A DNA stretch of 64,000 nucleotides from Lycorma delicatula (Eukaryota > Arthropoda > Insecta > Hemiptera > Fulgoridae): positions 79,164,515-79,228,514 of the forward strand of contig NC_134456.1 of NCBI RefSeq assembly GCF_047948215.1, in the 5' to 3' direction. Shown here one piece after another: positions 21,003-33,991 of the stretch. The first letter of the stretch is position 1. The number at the start of each line of letters is the position of its first letter. A program made the position numbers and the translations under genes. The notes beneath the pieces are model-generated. The model was not told the origin of the DNA. It was given only the letters and a program-made list of their open reading frames with translations, and searched no databases.

Positions 21003-23340
21003 CTTACCTGATGACAGCTGAGAATCCAAAGTAATCTGGTGACTGGTCTTATCTAGTCTAATCTTAACCATTCTTGAGTTGTAATATCACTAACTAAACT
21101 CTCAATAAGCAAATTAAGTCATTTGTTTCTCCTTCTCTCCTTCACAGATTATACTATGTGCGTTTTGGTATCCATTTCCTCAATCTCTTCTTTTACCTGG
21201 TCTTAAACTGCATTATCATGGCTGCCAAAATTTTCTTCTGATATTTTACTTCAAACCAGTATTCTACTGGTCAAACCAGTTAATTTATGACTTTCAATAC
21301 CTCATAAAACAGTACATTTAATTCGTTTCTCACTTCTTCATTTCGTTTTATATCCACCTTAGTGTACCCAGTGGATAAGCATCTCATTTCTGCTGATTCA
21401 ATTAAAGATTTTTACTACTGTGACATGACCCAGGTTTCACTCTAATACAATAAACATGTATGGCCAGTGTCATAAAATTTAATTCTTGTCATCTTTCATG
21501 TTCTGTTTTTTAACTTCCATGAACAGCTGCTCTAAATGTATTTAGTTTATTAAAAAACACTCCCGTCTTAAAAACAATTGACACAAGTCTTTACAATTTA
21601 TTCAATTTATTAAAATACACTGCCATTTTTAAAGACACAAGTCTTCATAGCCAAATAACTAACATTGAAATTTGTTCTAATGCTATCAATGACTGTTTTG
21701 CCTTGATTAAGTATTTGTCTTTAGAGTTTATTGTCTTCGATTTCTTTAAAGAATCTCATTTTATAATCAACAAAAGCCTGTTTAACATAATTAATTGCTC
21801 TCTGCAGATTGCTTTAGTCTCCTCAGTTACACTTTATCATCTGCATAAAACAAGAAATTCAACCTATAATCAGACAAAAGTAGAAGCTCCTGGGTTTTTC
21901 CATTGGTTTTTCTTTTTTCCATTCGCTCAGATTCATATCAATATAAGTATCAAAAGTTTTTGGAGACATGCTACTAATCCTTTTACTCTCTTGCTAGTGT
22001 ACCTCCTGAGGTCAAATTATTACTTATTTAAACATAAACTGCAGATTTGTCCTAAGTACTCTTTGTAATCAACATCAAGTGACAAGAAAGTCTTTTTTTG
22101 GTTCATAATTTCCCACAATATTTCTCTGTTAATGTTATCAAGTCTTTTTTCTAAGTCATATACAGTAAAAGAAAGATGAATTTCCTATTCAAATGATCTT
22201 CTTTTCTCAATCAACTGCTTAAGTAAGAAAATTACATCTGATTTTATTTTTCTTAATCCCATCTGTTGTTTTTCTGCCAGACAATCAACAATAATTTTAA
22301 TCACTCATAATTATTTAAGCATAAAACTTAAACACAGCTTTCAGCAAACTAATGCACTGTAATTGCGTTTATTTTTAGAAGAAATTCCTTTCCATAGAAC
22401 ATAAAGAGAATCTACAAGACTAAATCTACAAGATAATGATCCTAAATTATATCGTATCCTCTGTACACTAAAGTATTCTGTGATTGCCCTGAAAACCTAT
22501 TATTTACTATAATTTAGTAAATTAATGATCACAATCCTTTAGCTCCCTACATGTACTTGTGTACTTATATGTGTCACGCTTTCTGAGAAGAGGGTTGGTT
22601 ATATTTAATTTATTGCAAATTCTTTAGCATAATCACAATTTCTATTAGAAGTGTCTTCTCCAAATACCTAGTACACAATTTGGTCAATTGATTGACTTCC
22701 AACTCTTGTACTTATATCTCCTGTTATCATAACATCTTTCACTGTTGATTTGCTGAAATTGTTTGCACAACTCTATTTTTTCCAACGTTTTCCCTTCTTC
22801 TGGGGCATTAACTCCTATGATCAATAAATTTCCTCATGAGTATTTGAGCTGTACAGTCACTATTCTATCTGACAAGACACAAATCTACAATTCTGTATTT
22901 TATCTTGTTACTTTTCATTTATCATAAAAGCTATCTGTACCCTAATTGTGCATTCTTTATTCCAGACACTACATATCATTAAATAATTATTAATTATTAT
23001 TAATAAATAATTATTATTAATTTTTTACAGCATTATAAGCTTCTGTTTGATTTCCATGATCAATATAGCATACATTTTTGCTTCCTCCAGTTTCTTTGAT
23101 CGTTCCTGTTTTTTGCTAATTATTCTGTATTCTTCAATACATCCTTTCCAAGATCTTTTATTTTTTATGTTCTGGACTTTTTATCTATATTTTCAATCCA
23201 ACTTCCACAGTTTTCTGTTGCTGCCAGTAATGAACTGCATATGGTGAGACTGTTGGTGGAATTGCTAACTTGGAGTATCTGGACCTGCCCTGAGTTTCAT
23301 TCAGAGACCAACTTCCTAAGCTTTTCAATCTTCTCCATAG
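21003..23340 (-). mobile_element. Decayed LINE with endonuclease and reverse transcriptase traces
   Basis: On the minus strand, pieces of a non-LTR ORF2 appear in the right order. The endonuclease part is at about 22650-22900: a trace of the APEEGK region (MPQKKGKRWKK) and VMITGDISTRVGSQSIDQIV, matching the GDxNARVG motif. The following segment at 22500-22650 has FGEDTSNRNCDYAKEFAIN. A palm-like trace (YADDKV form) is at about 21835-21855. Many stops and frameshifts break it. It matches the type often annotated as craniofacial-development-protein-2-like in insects, but I do not assign a clade. It lies antisense in the stum intron. Confidence 0.65.
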
Positions 23341-24100
23341 AATTTTTCCAATCTGCTGAAGAAACTTCCTAAGAATAACAAGTGAGGACCTTATAACTTA
23401 GTGCTACCATTCAAAGCCAGATTGATTCAAGTTTTTAATCAGGTTGTTACGCCTTCTGACCACACTTCCATCTAGTTGAAGGATAAACCAATTTGCAGCA
23501 TTAACATTATGATTCAAATTAAGTAAAATCAAATTTTTGTTAAGTAGAAAAACTAAGTTAATGGATCGTAACAGAAAATTTATAATAATAAATAATTGAC
23601 AGTGATACCAGTCATCTGAATATTCAGTTAATGGATTATACAAATTTAACCATAACTCATACAAAAAAAGATTAATTAAAGTTAGTGGATTTTAAAGCAA
23701 AAGAACGTAAAGTAAATTAAGGTATTTTTATCTTCTAAATTATTATTAAAGATGCACAGGTATTTTTCAAACAAATGTTTGTCTAAAAGAGGAAGAGAAT
23801 TATTTGATTTATTTATTACTACCTAAAATATGAATTTATTTATACATATATTTCAAGGAGGAGGGTGAAATGAATGAATAACAAAAAATAATGAATATTT
23901 AAGTTTTTTTTATAGATTATTAAAAATTAAATTAACATTAAATACAATCAAATTAAAACACAAAACAGATTTTAGAATTATAACTAATACATAATTACTA
24001 ATTAAAATAAAATTACTTTGTGAGAACAGAAAGACAGAATATATTTTTTAAATTATTAGAAATTATGAACTATACTCTTTTAATCTAATGGAAGTAATTA
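23341..24100. other. AT-rich intronic stretch
   Basis: Nothing supported is seen. The minus-strand frame 23404-23664 has no recognisable motif. Confidence 0.4.
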
Positions 24101-26060
24101 TCAGCTCCTTTTTCAGTGGAGTTTCTGGTAGCCTGTTGTTAATGACATATTTAAACCCCTTTTTTTCAACTTTTATGATTACATAAGATCATTTTAGTTA
24201 ATCCATTATCCAAGTTTCTTCAAAGGGACTGTTCGGGCTTTACAGTCCTACCAGTACTTTTCATGTGTTCCAATCTCTGTGCCCTTTCTGGTGTTGAAAG
24301 AGTTAATGTTGTGAGTTTCTTTCTTGTGAGTCTGAAGTGAATGTTTTAGTCCTTAATTTTTTCACTTAATTTTATTTGTCTGTGGTGTCTTCTGGCAAAA
24401 GCCAGTTTCCTTCAGATCCTTACAGTTTACTTCTCTGATCCATCTACATCTTGTCTTGGTGTTTTTTGAGTGGAGGTTGTACTGTACCACTGTTTTAGAA
24501 GTCTTGAATCAAGCATCCTCATGATGTGTCCAAAAAATCCTAGTCTCCTCTTACACATGCTATCAGTGATGGGTTCTAACTTTTTGTACACGATTTTGTT
24601 GGGCATGATCCACCACTGCCCATCTTTCTGGTACTTTTTGTTGATGCAGGTTCTTCCAATTCTTTTTCCAATTTTCTGGAGTCTGCCAGTCTTTGCTTGT
24701 TCATTCAGATGGAAGAGTGTTTCTGCTGCGGAAATGAAAGAGTGTTGCTTCTGGTTTTATAGCTATGTTGTAGTATCTTATTTTTGCGTTTAAGGATAGA
24801 CATTTTCATTGTAGGTATACCAGGTTAATTTTTGTACTTTAGCTAGTTTGTTTGTTCTTGTTTGGATTGCGGTTTTTTTCATTTAGGTTGTTTGGTATTA
24901 TTTCTCTGAGTTATTTAAACTGAGGAACTATTTTGATTTTATTACCACTTATGTTTACTTCTTTTAATAGTGTTGGTTTTTGGTGCATAAATTTGGTCTT
25001 TTTGAATGATATTTTGAAGCAAATTTTATTTGTAATGTTTTAAAGTTCTAATATCTATGGTTTAGCTCTATCGATGTTGTTTGCTAGCAGTGCCAAGTCG
25101 GTGAAACCAAGGCAGTTTTTTGTTTTTAGGCAAACTATGTTTATTTTTGCGGGCATTTTTTGAGCCATTCTTCAATACCATTTCCAGAGTGCAGTTGAAT
25201 AGTCGCAGTAAGAGTCCATCACCTTGGCATAGTCCTGTTTTGATCTCAAATGGTTCCAAGAGTGTGCCTCTAAATTTCACTTTTGACTTAGTGTTTGTGA
25301 GGGTCAGTTTTATCATGTTTATTAATTTAGGATGTAATCCACGGTGTCTTATAATTTTTAGTATGGATTCTTTGTGGATGCAATTGTTTGCTTTCTTGAA
25401 GTCTACAAACATTATCACCATGTCTCTGTGTCTTTTTCTGTGTAATCCATAATTAGCTTTAGACTCATGATCAGGTTTGGCCAGCTCCTCCAGGGTGTAA
25501 AGCCTCCCTGGTATTCTCCTAGTTCTTTCTTGAGTTGTAAACCAATTCTGTTGAGAATCGTTCTTGAAAGAATTTTATATGTTATGTAGGAGTGAGATTC
25601 CCCTGTAGATATAAGGTCTGTTGTGTCTGCTATTTTGTGTAACAGGTGGATGAGGGCTGTTGTTATGTGTTCTCTACTTTGATCCAAATGTTGACAAACT
25701 GTTGATGAAGGGTAATTTTTGCTAGTCTTTCTGCATATTTCCAGATCTCTACAAAAGTCTGATCTTCTCCTGCCATTTTGTAATTTTTTGTCTCATCCAG
25801 TGCTTGATAGACTTATTTTATTGTGAGAGGGTTGATGTTTTCCTGTGGTGTTGTTATTGAGTTACTGGTGTCAGGTTTAGAAGATTTGTCAGTTCTTCAC
25901 AATTTAGGAGTTTTTTGAAATATTTAGCTAGGATTTCCACATTGTGTTTATTATTATAGGCCAGATTATGGTTTTCATCCTTCAGTAGTAGGGTTAGGAG
26001 TTCGTATTTTTGGAGTTGTTTTTTGAAGACTTTGAGGTAGTCTCGCAACTGTGTTTTGGT
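24100..26060 (-). mobile_element. Decayed LINE reverse transcriptase
   Basis: The minus strand reads through an ORF2 with breaks. In order it has a pre-RT region (25854-26048), the fingers (KILSRTILNRIGLQLKKEL, then GEYQGGF, 25415-25687), palm motif A as FVDFKKANNCI and the QGDG motif as TGLCQGDGLLLRLFN (25068-25421). The YADD site is reduced to LGFTDLALLA near 25100. The C-terminal RRLGFFGHIMRM is near 24500-24550. The 3' tail down to about 24225 has the basic end usual in this type. Stops, a small deletion in the catalytic motif and frameshifts make it dead. It is antisense to stum. An unassigned patch at 26060-26480 may be its 5' part. Confidence 0.75.
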
Positions 26061-29000
26061 GAAATTACATTGAAATGTTATTTAATTCAAACATGTTATC
26101 TTAGAAGATAACAATATGAAGCCTATCATATCCGAATGCTGCCTTCTGTAAACTCTGGTGTTGCTTGGTTCAGCTGATGGAATATTCCTTAAAAGTTCTT
26201 TCATGATGACTGTCAAGGGATCACCTGCGGTAGGACTAGGTCCCAAGTTACAACTTTATATATGATTTAGTGAGGTGATAGTGGGGTATGATCTGATGAT
26301 AAATGAAACTGTGAAGTTTGTTTAGATTCAGTTCACCAAACAAATTTCTCCTATTTGTTCCAGATACCGGATATTATTTGTTCCTTGTGGAGGATCGATC
26401 TGACTTTTGCTTTTGTTAAAGTTGTTATTCTGGAGAAAAGTTAAAAAGTCCAATCCTAAGCATTACACCCAGAAACCCCCCCCCCTTTAATAAATAATCA
26501 AACAATAGAGACAGTGTATGATCTTAACTGTTTCTATCAAATTTAGAACAAGTATGTTTACAAATTTTATATTATTAAAGCTCTTACATACAAATTTCAT
26601 ATTATTATAATATGGAATTATTAATTCCATATGACAATTTTTTACACAATTTAATTTAAAGCTGACCTAAACTAAACTTTTCCCTTTGTTTCTTTTTTCT
26701 TTTTCTACATTCTTTTCCTTTTTAGGGATTATTAATATCATTACATGTATTAGCTGCATTTGTATGCTGTAATTATTGTTTCTGTAATGTATCACATGTT
26801 TTTTTTTGGGAAATAGTTTAATTAACTATAATTTGTTACAAAAATATTATTATTGTTAAATGTAATTTTTTTTTCAAATCTAGCCTAATTATTTTGTCAT
26901 TAAGTTTATATAACTTTGTAATTATTAAGATTTTTGGATAGCTATGACATTTAGCATTTCTCATTTTTGTAATTGGCTATTTTTTTCTGTGTTAACTCTG
27001 CATTAATGCGTTTTCTTGTTTATAACTTCGTATATCTACAAATATATATGTTCACTATAAATGGTTTTATCGCGTGGTGTGGAACTGATCGTAAATAAAT
27101 AAGCAGAATGTTCTATCAATTAAAAGTATGTTTAATGATTTTTTATTTTTATCTTTACAATTTTCTACTATGAAAGTTTTTGTATTAATTTAGTGATCAT
27201 GCTTGGATCTTTTTGAAATTGCTTTAAATTTTGTGAACCGAATGACACAAAACCCTGCTTACGTAACTATTTTTTTTTTTGCATATTTAACAGAGTTTTA
27301 ATAGCACTTCTTAATTTTAAAACATTCTTATAACCTAGAGCATGCTGAAAATAATGCCATGTACGTGACATAATGATATCCATGATAAACAACTTTAATT
27401 TAATTTGTATTCTTCAAACTATCAATTTTTCTTAAAACATATATATACTTAGTGCTACTTTGAAAATAGAATCATTCAGTAGACTGATTCACAGAAGTGT
27501 CTGAGAACAAAATTCATAATCTTCTTAGTTACTAAATAAACAATTCCTTAGCAACTCACTAACACACCTGTATTTTTAATATTAAAGAAAAAAGTAAGAA
27601 AATGAAGTTTTTTTTTCTTTATTGATCCATAAACCCCCCCCCCCCCCCCGCCCACACTGCGCAGTCTAATTAACGCTAACCTATGACACTTTTAATATCA
27701 TTAAGAAGTTACTTCACAAGTGAAGTTCATCACAACTTGTGCAGTAGTTTCTGAATCTCCCCCGAAGAAACAAGCAAACATCCAACTTTATTAGTATAAA
27801 TATCATTGATTCAGATTAATTTTTTTTTTTCTTTAATATAAATAATTATATAATTTACTTTTGGAAGTATTAATTAATCTATTAGTATTTCTTGAGTTGT
27901 TTTAAGTTCAAGTTTATTTTTGCTTACAATTCTTTTTTTAGATATCTGTAAATTTAATAAACTTTTTATTCATTTATTTATCTATAAATATTAGTTGTTG
28001 TTTTTTTTCAATATTATTGAATTAATACTCTGTAAAAATGTTTTAATTCACTTTAAATACTGCACATTTTTTTAATGACACTAATAATTTTTTTCTCAGA
28101 ATTTAAGATAATAATATTTTTAAAGATTTTTTATTTATTTTATTTTACCAAAATTTATGTTTTGCAAAACAATTCATACTAATAATGTCAACTTTCCTTA
28201 GTTTTTATTAATTTTGTTTCAAGAATTGTAGTTTAAAAATCATGTCTTGTTCTAGATTTCATTGTAATTAAACGTTAATTGGATTTAAACGCTTTTAGTT
28301 CATTCTCTGCTTTATACAAATATACCTAGTTCATTTCTTCTAAAAAGTTGACATCAGGAAGGAAATTTTTGCCATAAAATCATGTCATATCATCCCCAAC
28401 TACTCTCAGAAAATGGGAAAATGTACCTAAAGAGAAAAAAACATATATTCGTATTTACAGGGCTACATTTTACAATCACCAAAAAATTTTAAAAAAATAT
28501 AGAACTTTCTTGGAAATTGTTAACTTTCTTATAAAGAAAAGTATATTAAAGTCATTTAAACCCTACCTTGAGTTCTTTAGTCATTTATTATTTTTTTTTT
28601 TTTTTAAATAAATGTCCTTATTATAGTATTGTGTACATTGTTATAATTGAAAAATAATTATTTTTGACCATTTCTGATGTATTAATTAAAACAGAAGTTG
28701 ATACTGCATTGTTACTGGGTTCCAATCAATACTTTAAAAACAGCAACTATTTTAATTCATTATTTTAGGTAGTTTAAACTAATTTTTTTTTTTTAATAAA
28801 TTTGTGTAAATGTCTACAGTCCTAAAAATATTACCAGTATTTAGTATTACATATAACAATAAATATAAGATTTTATAAAAATCATACAAATCATTTTTTT
28901 TTCTTTCATTTAAATTTGAAATTTTGAGTTACGGATTATTCTTATCATGTAAAGTGTTCATTTTTAATTTGTCTAAGGCTTGTTTTATTAGTTTATTACG

Positions 29001-29204
29001 CAGGTATTAAGAAATTTAAAAAATCTGAATTTATATTTTAAAGATATTCATATTAATATATCCAAAAATAAATCAATTATCAAATTAATAAATTTCATAG
29101 TTATTTATAAAAATGTTGATCTATTTACACCACTCATCTCAGTAAGAAAAAAATGTGAATTTAAGCATGCAAATACACACACATGCATACATGTGTGTGC
29201 TTGT

Positions 29205-29236
<32 letters not shown>

Positions 29237-32200
29237 ATGACCTAGTAGCTATATTATTTTAGATGTATAAACTTTATTTAAATTGACACCAAACACTTTG
29301 CAAACATTGTACTATTAGGTATACATCATCACACTTATGATTGGATTGTGAGCAGTAAGAGAAAAATGTCAAAGAAATCAATGAAAAATTCAAGGGTAAT
29401 TAAAATAATAAAATTTATTATAAATAAATTAGACTACTTGTATTTATGTTATTAATGTTGGTATATAGGTATATATATTAAATTCATCTCTATTAGAAAT
29501 TAATTTAATGTTGCCTGGATATAATTATTCTGAATAAAATAAATTAAAGAAAAAATCATACAAAATATTAAATTAAATTCTTTTTTATTGCTAAGGTAAT
29601 TGTAGTTTAATTTATTTGTTTTTGGTTCATTTTTCAATTCATCTATACTTTTATTTTATTTGGTGAATTTAGTAGCAAATAAATTAAAAAAATAAAATTG
29701 ATCCCAATAATTAAGCCTAGTTTGTTTCCACTTTTATCAAACAGTGCTCTTTTATCATCTAAAAAATTATTTTTTTTAATCTACCACTACTGCATTAAAA
29801 AATCATACTCTTAAAATCACTTTTCTTAAAATCAATTTTTATAGGAAATGAATTTAAAATTAATATTGATATATATATTGTCTAAATGTTAATAAAAATT
29901 TTAAAAAAATCTTTATCGTGTTCCTGTAATTTCAATAATAACTTAGCATGTTTTTGGAGATAGAAACATGTTTTTAATGGTAAAACATCCATCTTCATCA
30001 GAAGCAAAATAGACATTAAAGATTAAAAATAAAAACAGAATTAATATAATTTATGATGAAAATTACTAAATTAATGTAATTCAGTATTCACCAATATAAT
30101 TTAGTAACAAAGGTAGTTTTAATAATGAAGATGGATGTATCAGAAACATGTTTTCACAAGTTAGCATATTAGAAAATTTATTAGGTACATTTTATAAATT
30201 TTATTTTAATTAATATATTATAAATAAGTCACAGGGTGTGTTAAATATATTTAATTAATTTCCTAATAAGCCCTTATTCTACCAACCCGCTTGCTGGTAC
30301 TGATACTAACTCGCCAATAATTCTTTACCAGTTCCCAGCTCACCAATCGCCATTATTTGAAGACATTTCTTGTTTACACTGTTTCATATGAATCAGTAGT
30401 ATAGTGACAAAATAAATACTGACTTCTAGGCAGTTGTATAAATATGACTTTAAAAAAGCATCAATACTTTATGTCTTACTATTTAATTCAAACAAAAATA
30501 AATAATAATAATAATAATAATAATAAATATCAATGAATGACTGCTACCCACTAGTAATTATTATATAAATGATTTTAAAAAATCCATACTATGAAATAAA
30601 AATTTTCATTATAATCGAGTTTAAAAAAATAACCATATATATAAAATAGAATACCAGTGAAAATACTTGGTTCCTTAGTTAAAACTCAGTTTACTACACT
30701 TTTAAAAAGTTAGTTTAGTTAATGATTTTAAACAATCATGTTCCTATATGTATAAATTTTATTGATTTAAATTAAGCAGAAATAAATTAGAAACAGAAAT
30801 TTTAAGTAGCTCTTTTAAAAATGTTTGAGATAACAATGTATTTTTGTTTTACAACTATTTAATTTTAGCTACTGTATTTACTTATTATAGTTAATATTAA
30901 ACTGTAACTTCTACCATTAACTACATATTTTATAAATAAAAAGATGTGAATCTTTTTAATGAGCTCTCAACTAAGCTATAATAAATTATTCATCAGTTAA
31001 GACTGTCCAGTTCTGTGATGTACTCTGTATGTTCCTTTAATTTAGGAAATGTGACATGATTCATGCTCAAACCATCCAGTCCAATGATTTTTATCAAATT
31101 TTGTGCTTTACTGAAAACATGATACAAGTTTTAACTAGTAATCCTACGAATTTAAGTGTTGTTCCAAGAATATTTTTTTTTAGTGCATTAATAATTATAC
31201 CGTGTATAGTACATATTTGCCTTTTCCCTCTCTACCATATCCAATTCCTGTATAATATACACAGATGTCTGTCTGTTCTATAATACATAGATCTAATCTT
31301 GTCCCATACCAATTGACAAAGAAATAAGTTCAATAGCATTACATGATACAAAAATGAATGACCAGAATTTTGGCAATAAAATAACAGAAAATGGTACTTC
31401 ATCTTAAAACTATTATTTTTAGATTATTCAAATTATATTCAGCATGGCAGAAGTATGACCTACAGGGAATGTAGCCTGACTAAATTAATTTTTTTTAAAT
31501 ATACATACATTCAAACAAAAAAGTTCATTTTAAATGGGTCAACTTTTTAATTACAATAATACAATGTATTATTTAAAATCATCAATTATTTAAATGACAA
31601 TCTGAACCAGATTATAAAATATAGATTTTTATAACTCACGCCATAATGCTTTTTGTCATTCTTGAATCATCTTCTGTGAATGATACTACAGTTTTTATTC
31701 TGTTATCAACTAGTATTGCTGTTAGGGTTTTTAGAATTAAGCAGACCATATTTTAAAATTTGGTTAAAAATATTTTTTGGATTTGAATGACGTTTGTTCA
31801 TTTACTACATCTTTGTCATGTGTTTTTGTATATCTGTATATTTCAAAATGTTCAAGTGTGCTAAAATATGATCCATTTTTAAATATGTGTAGAATATTAA
31901 GACTTTTTATTAATGTTGATGAACTATTGTTTATGGTTTTGATCCAAGAACATTTTTTTATATTTTTCACATACTGTACATGAAAAAGGAAACATTACAC
32001 ACTTTGGCATTATGAAGTACAAAAACATATGGCAATGTATTATATAAAGTGAAGAAATTCAAATCTATTACTATTTTAAATACATTCTATGTACTTAGCG
32101 GCCTAACCACAAAAAGCTAACAGCTATAATACCAGCTGATGCCAAATAAGAACAACATATCAGTCACTGAAAATGGTTGCAATAGTAACTGGAAGTAATA

Positions 32201-32700
32201 TGATGTGGCTTTAAAACTCTGTATATATTTATTTTCAAATGTATGGAAAAAATCCCATTCATAAAGTCAAATTATAACAATAAAATAAATTATGTTAAGT
32301 AATATAAAATAAATCATTCATATCACAAAATATTTTTTGAAAATAAATCAATAGAGTATAGATAAGAACTATATATATCAAACCATTGGCAATAGTGTTT
32401 ACAAAAGTATGATAGATGATTAATAGTTGAGTGCCAAATTACACCCTTGGACAAGTAAAAATAGCAATTATTACTTCATAATAAATGACCAGATATGTAA
32501 AAATCAAACAATTGTAGCAATTCAAGACAATTATAATAATTTATAAGTAAATTGCATGTGTAAGGAAGATCAACCATTACCATAGCAGTTTCTGTACTAG
32601 GTATCTTTCATAAATAAATCTTTGTAAAACTTAAAAATAAAACTTAAATAATGCATTGGAGAACCAGTTCTAAATGCCAAGAAACATAAAAAAGAATTAA
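26061..32700. other. Long AT-rich intronic stretch
   Basis: No exon, RNA gene or named element is recognised. It contains poly-C runs (26474-26485, 27634-27650), a (CA)n near 29205-29222, an (AAT)n at about 30501-30530 and many T-runs. Open frames such as 31056-31283 (plus) and 31764-31983 (both strands) look random. Confidence 0.4.
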
Positions 32701-32704
32701 AGTA

Positions 32705-33989
32705 CCAGGTGTCCAAAAATTATCTGAACAACTTTGATGTCTAAGAAAAAAGTAATAGTCATATAATGAATGATTGCACTCTTTAATAACTCATAAAGTT
32801 TCCCTCAGCAAGTATTAGACAGCACTGTGATTGCATTTGTAATCATATACATCAATCGCCATGAATTCGTAGATGAAAGCGCAATACGTAGAGTATTTAC
32901 TGAAACAAAATCAGACACACAAATTCAATGCAATTTTAGAACTTGGTATAACTTAGAGCCACCTTCAAAAATAAGTATTCATTCATGGTATGATAAATTT
33001 AAAGAAACTGACAGTGTTGAACATAAAATGAGTGCAGGCAGGCCTAGAACATCAGATGAAAAAATGAAGATCATTCGTCAGTCTTTTGTTCACAGCCCTG
33101 GGAAGTCAACTCGGAGTGCAGCGTGCGAGTTAAATCTTTCACGATTTGCCAGTCACAATGTTTTGAAGAAAAATTAAAATTGCGTCATTTAAATTACAAA
33201 TATTACCACAAGATCACACTTCTAGAAAGGAATTTGCTATGGAAATGATTGAAAGAAATGAAAATTATGATTGTTAGCTTAAAAAAGTTATGTTCTCAGA
33301 TGAGGCTACACTTCACAAGTCCGAAAAAAGAAACACTCAAAAGTTCAAATATGAGGATCAGAGAACCTCATGTTACACCTAACCACATTAGAGATAGCCC
33401 AAAAATCAATGTTTGGAGCGGACTGCTTCACAATTGTGTGATTAGACCTTTATTCTTTGCAGAAACGATAGTTGCGCAAATATCCATCAAAACTTGTTAG
33501 AAGCTTAACCCCAGCTTGAAGAATTACAACCCAAACTCATATTTCAACCATATGGAGTGCCACCACACTGGGGTTTATTAGTGCGTGAATTCCTCAACAA
33601 CACATCCCAAATAGTTGGATTGGACATGATGAACCAATTGCTTGGCCACCTAGATCACCAGATATAACTCCATGTGATTTTTTCCTATGGGGTTTCATCA
33701 ATGATAATGCATTCAAAATTCATGTAGTTAATATTGATGGCCTTAAGGAGAGGATAGCTAACGCATTCAAACTCATAAATGTGAATATGTTACAATGAAC
33801 GTGGTATGAATTGATTACCAGTTGAATATTTTGCAACGTACTAATGGTGCACACATTGAATGTATTTGATTACAGGTAAAAAAAAAATCAGTTTTAATGT
33901 TTGTAAAGTCATACAACCCATTTTTGTATCTTGATAAATAAATTATTAACTCAATATCAAAGTTGTTCAGATAATTCTTGAACACTCAG
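32705..33989 (+). mobile_element. Mariner-type transposon, complete length, inactive
   Basis: The ends are inverted repeats of about 34 bp sharing GAATTATCTGAACAACTTTG-type sequence (left as AAATTATCTG...) at 32705-32738 and 33956-33989. TA lies on both sides (32703-32704 and 33990-33991), the mariner/Tc1 target. Length is about 1.29 kb, normal for mariner. Frame 32827-33175 is the helix-turn-helix part (SIHSWYDKFKETDSVEHK, then GRPRTSDEK). The catalytic half follows with frameshifts: MFSDEATLHKS near 33294, PYGVPPHWG at 33548 (the usual aspartate replaced by tyrosine at 33551-33553), and PRSPDITPCDFFLWG near 33646-33690. The missing catalytic residue and frameshifts make it inactive, though its ends could still be recognised by a related enzyme. 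Confidence 0.85.
32827..33830 (+). pseudogene. Transposase gene of the mariner at 32705-33989
   Basis: The intact N-terminal frame (116 codons from 32827) ends early at 33175. The DNA-binding half is readable; the DDE half needs at least two frame changes, and the second catalytic aspartate is lost. The true start may be later than the first ATG, since the first residues (MIAFVIIYINRHEF) do not look conserved. Confidence 0.75.
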
Positions 33990-33991
33990 TA

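Noticed and set aside
29175..30530. CRISPR-like or satellite array from repeated short units
   Set aside because: Only simple CA and AAT microsatellites; no spaced repeats anywhere in the window.
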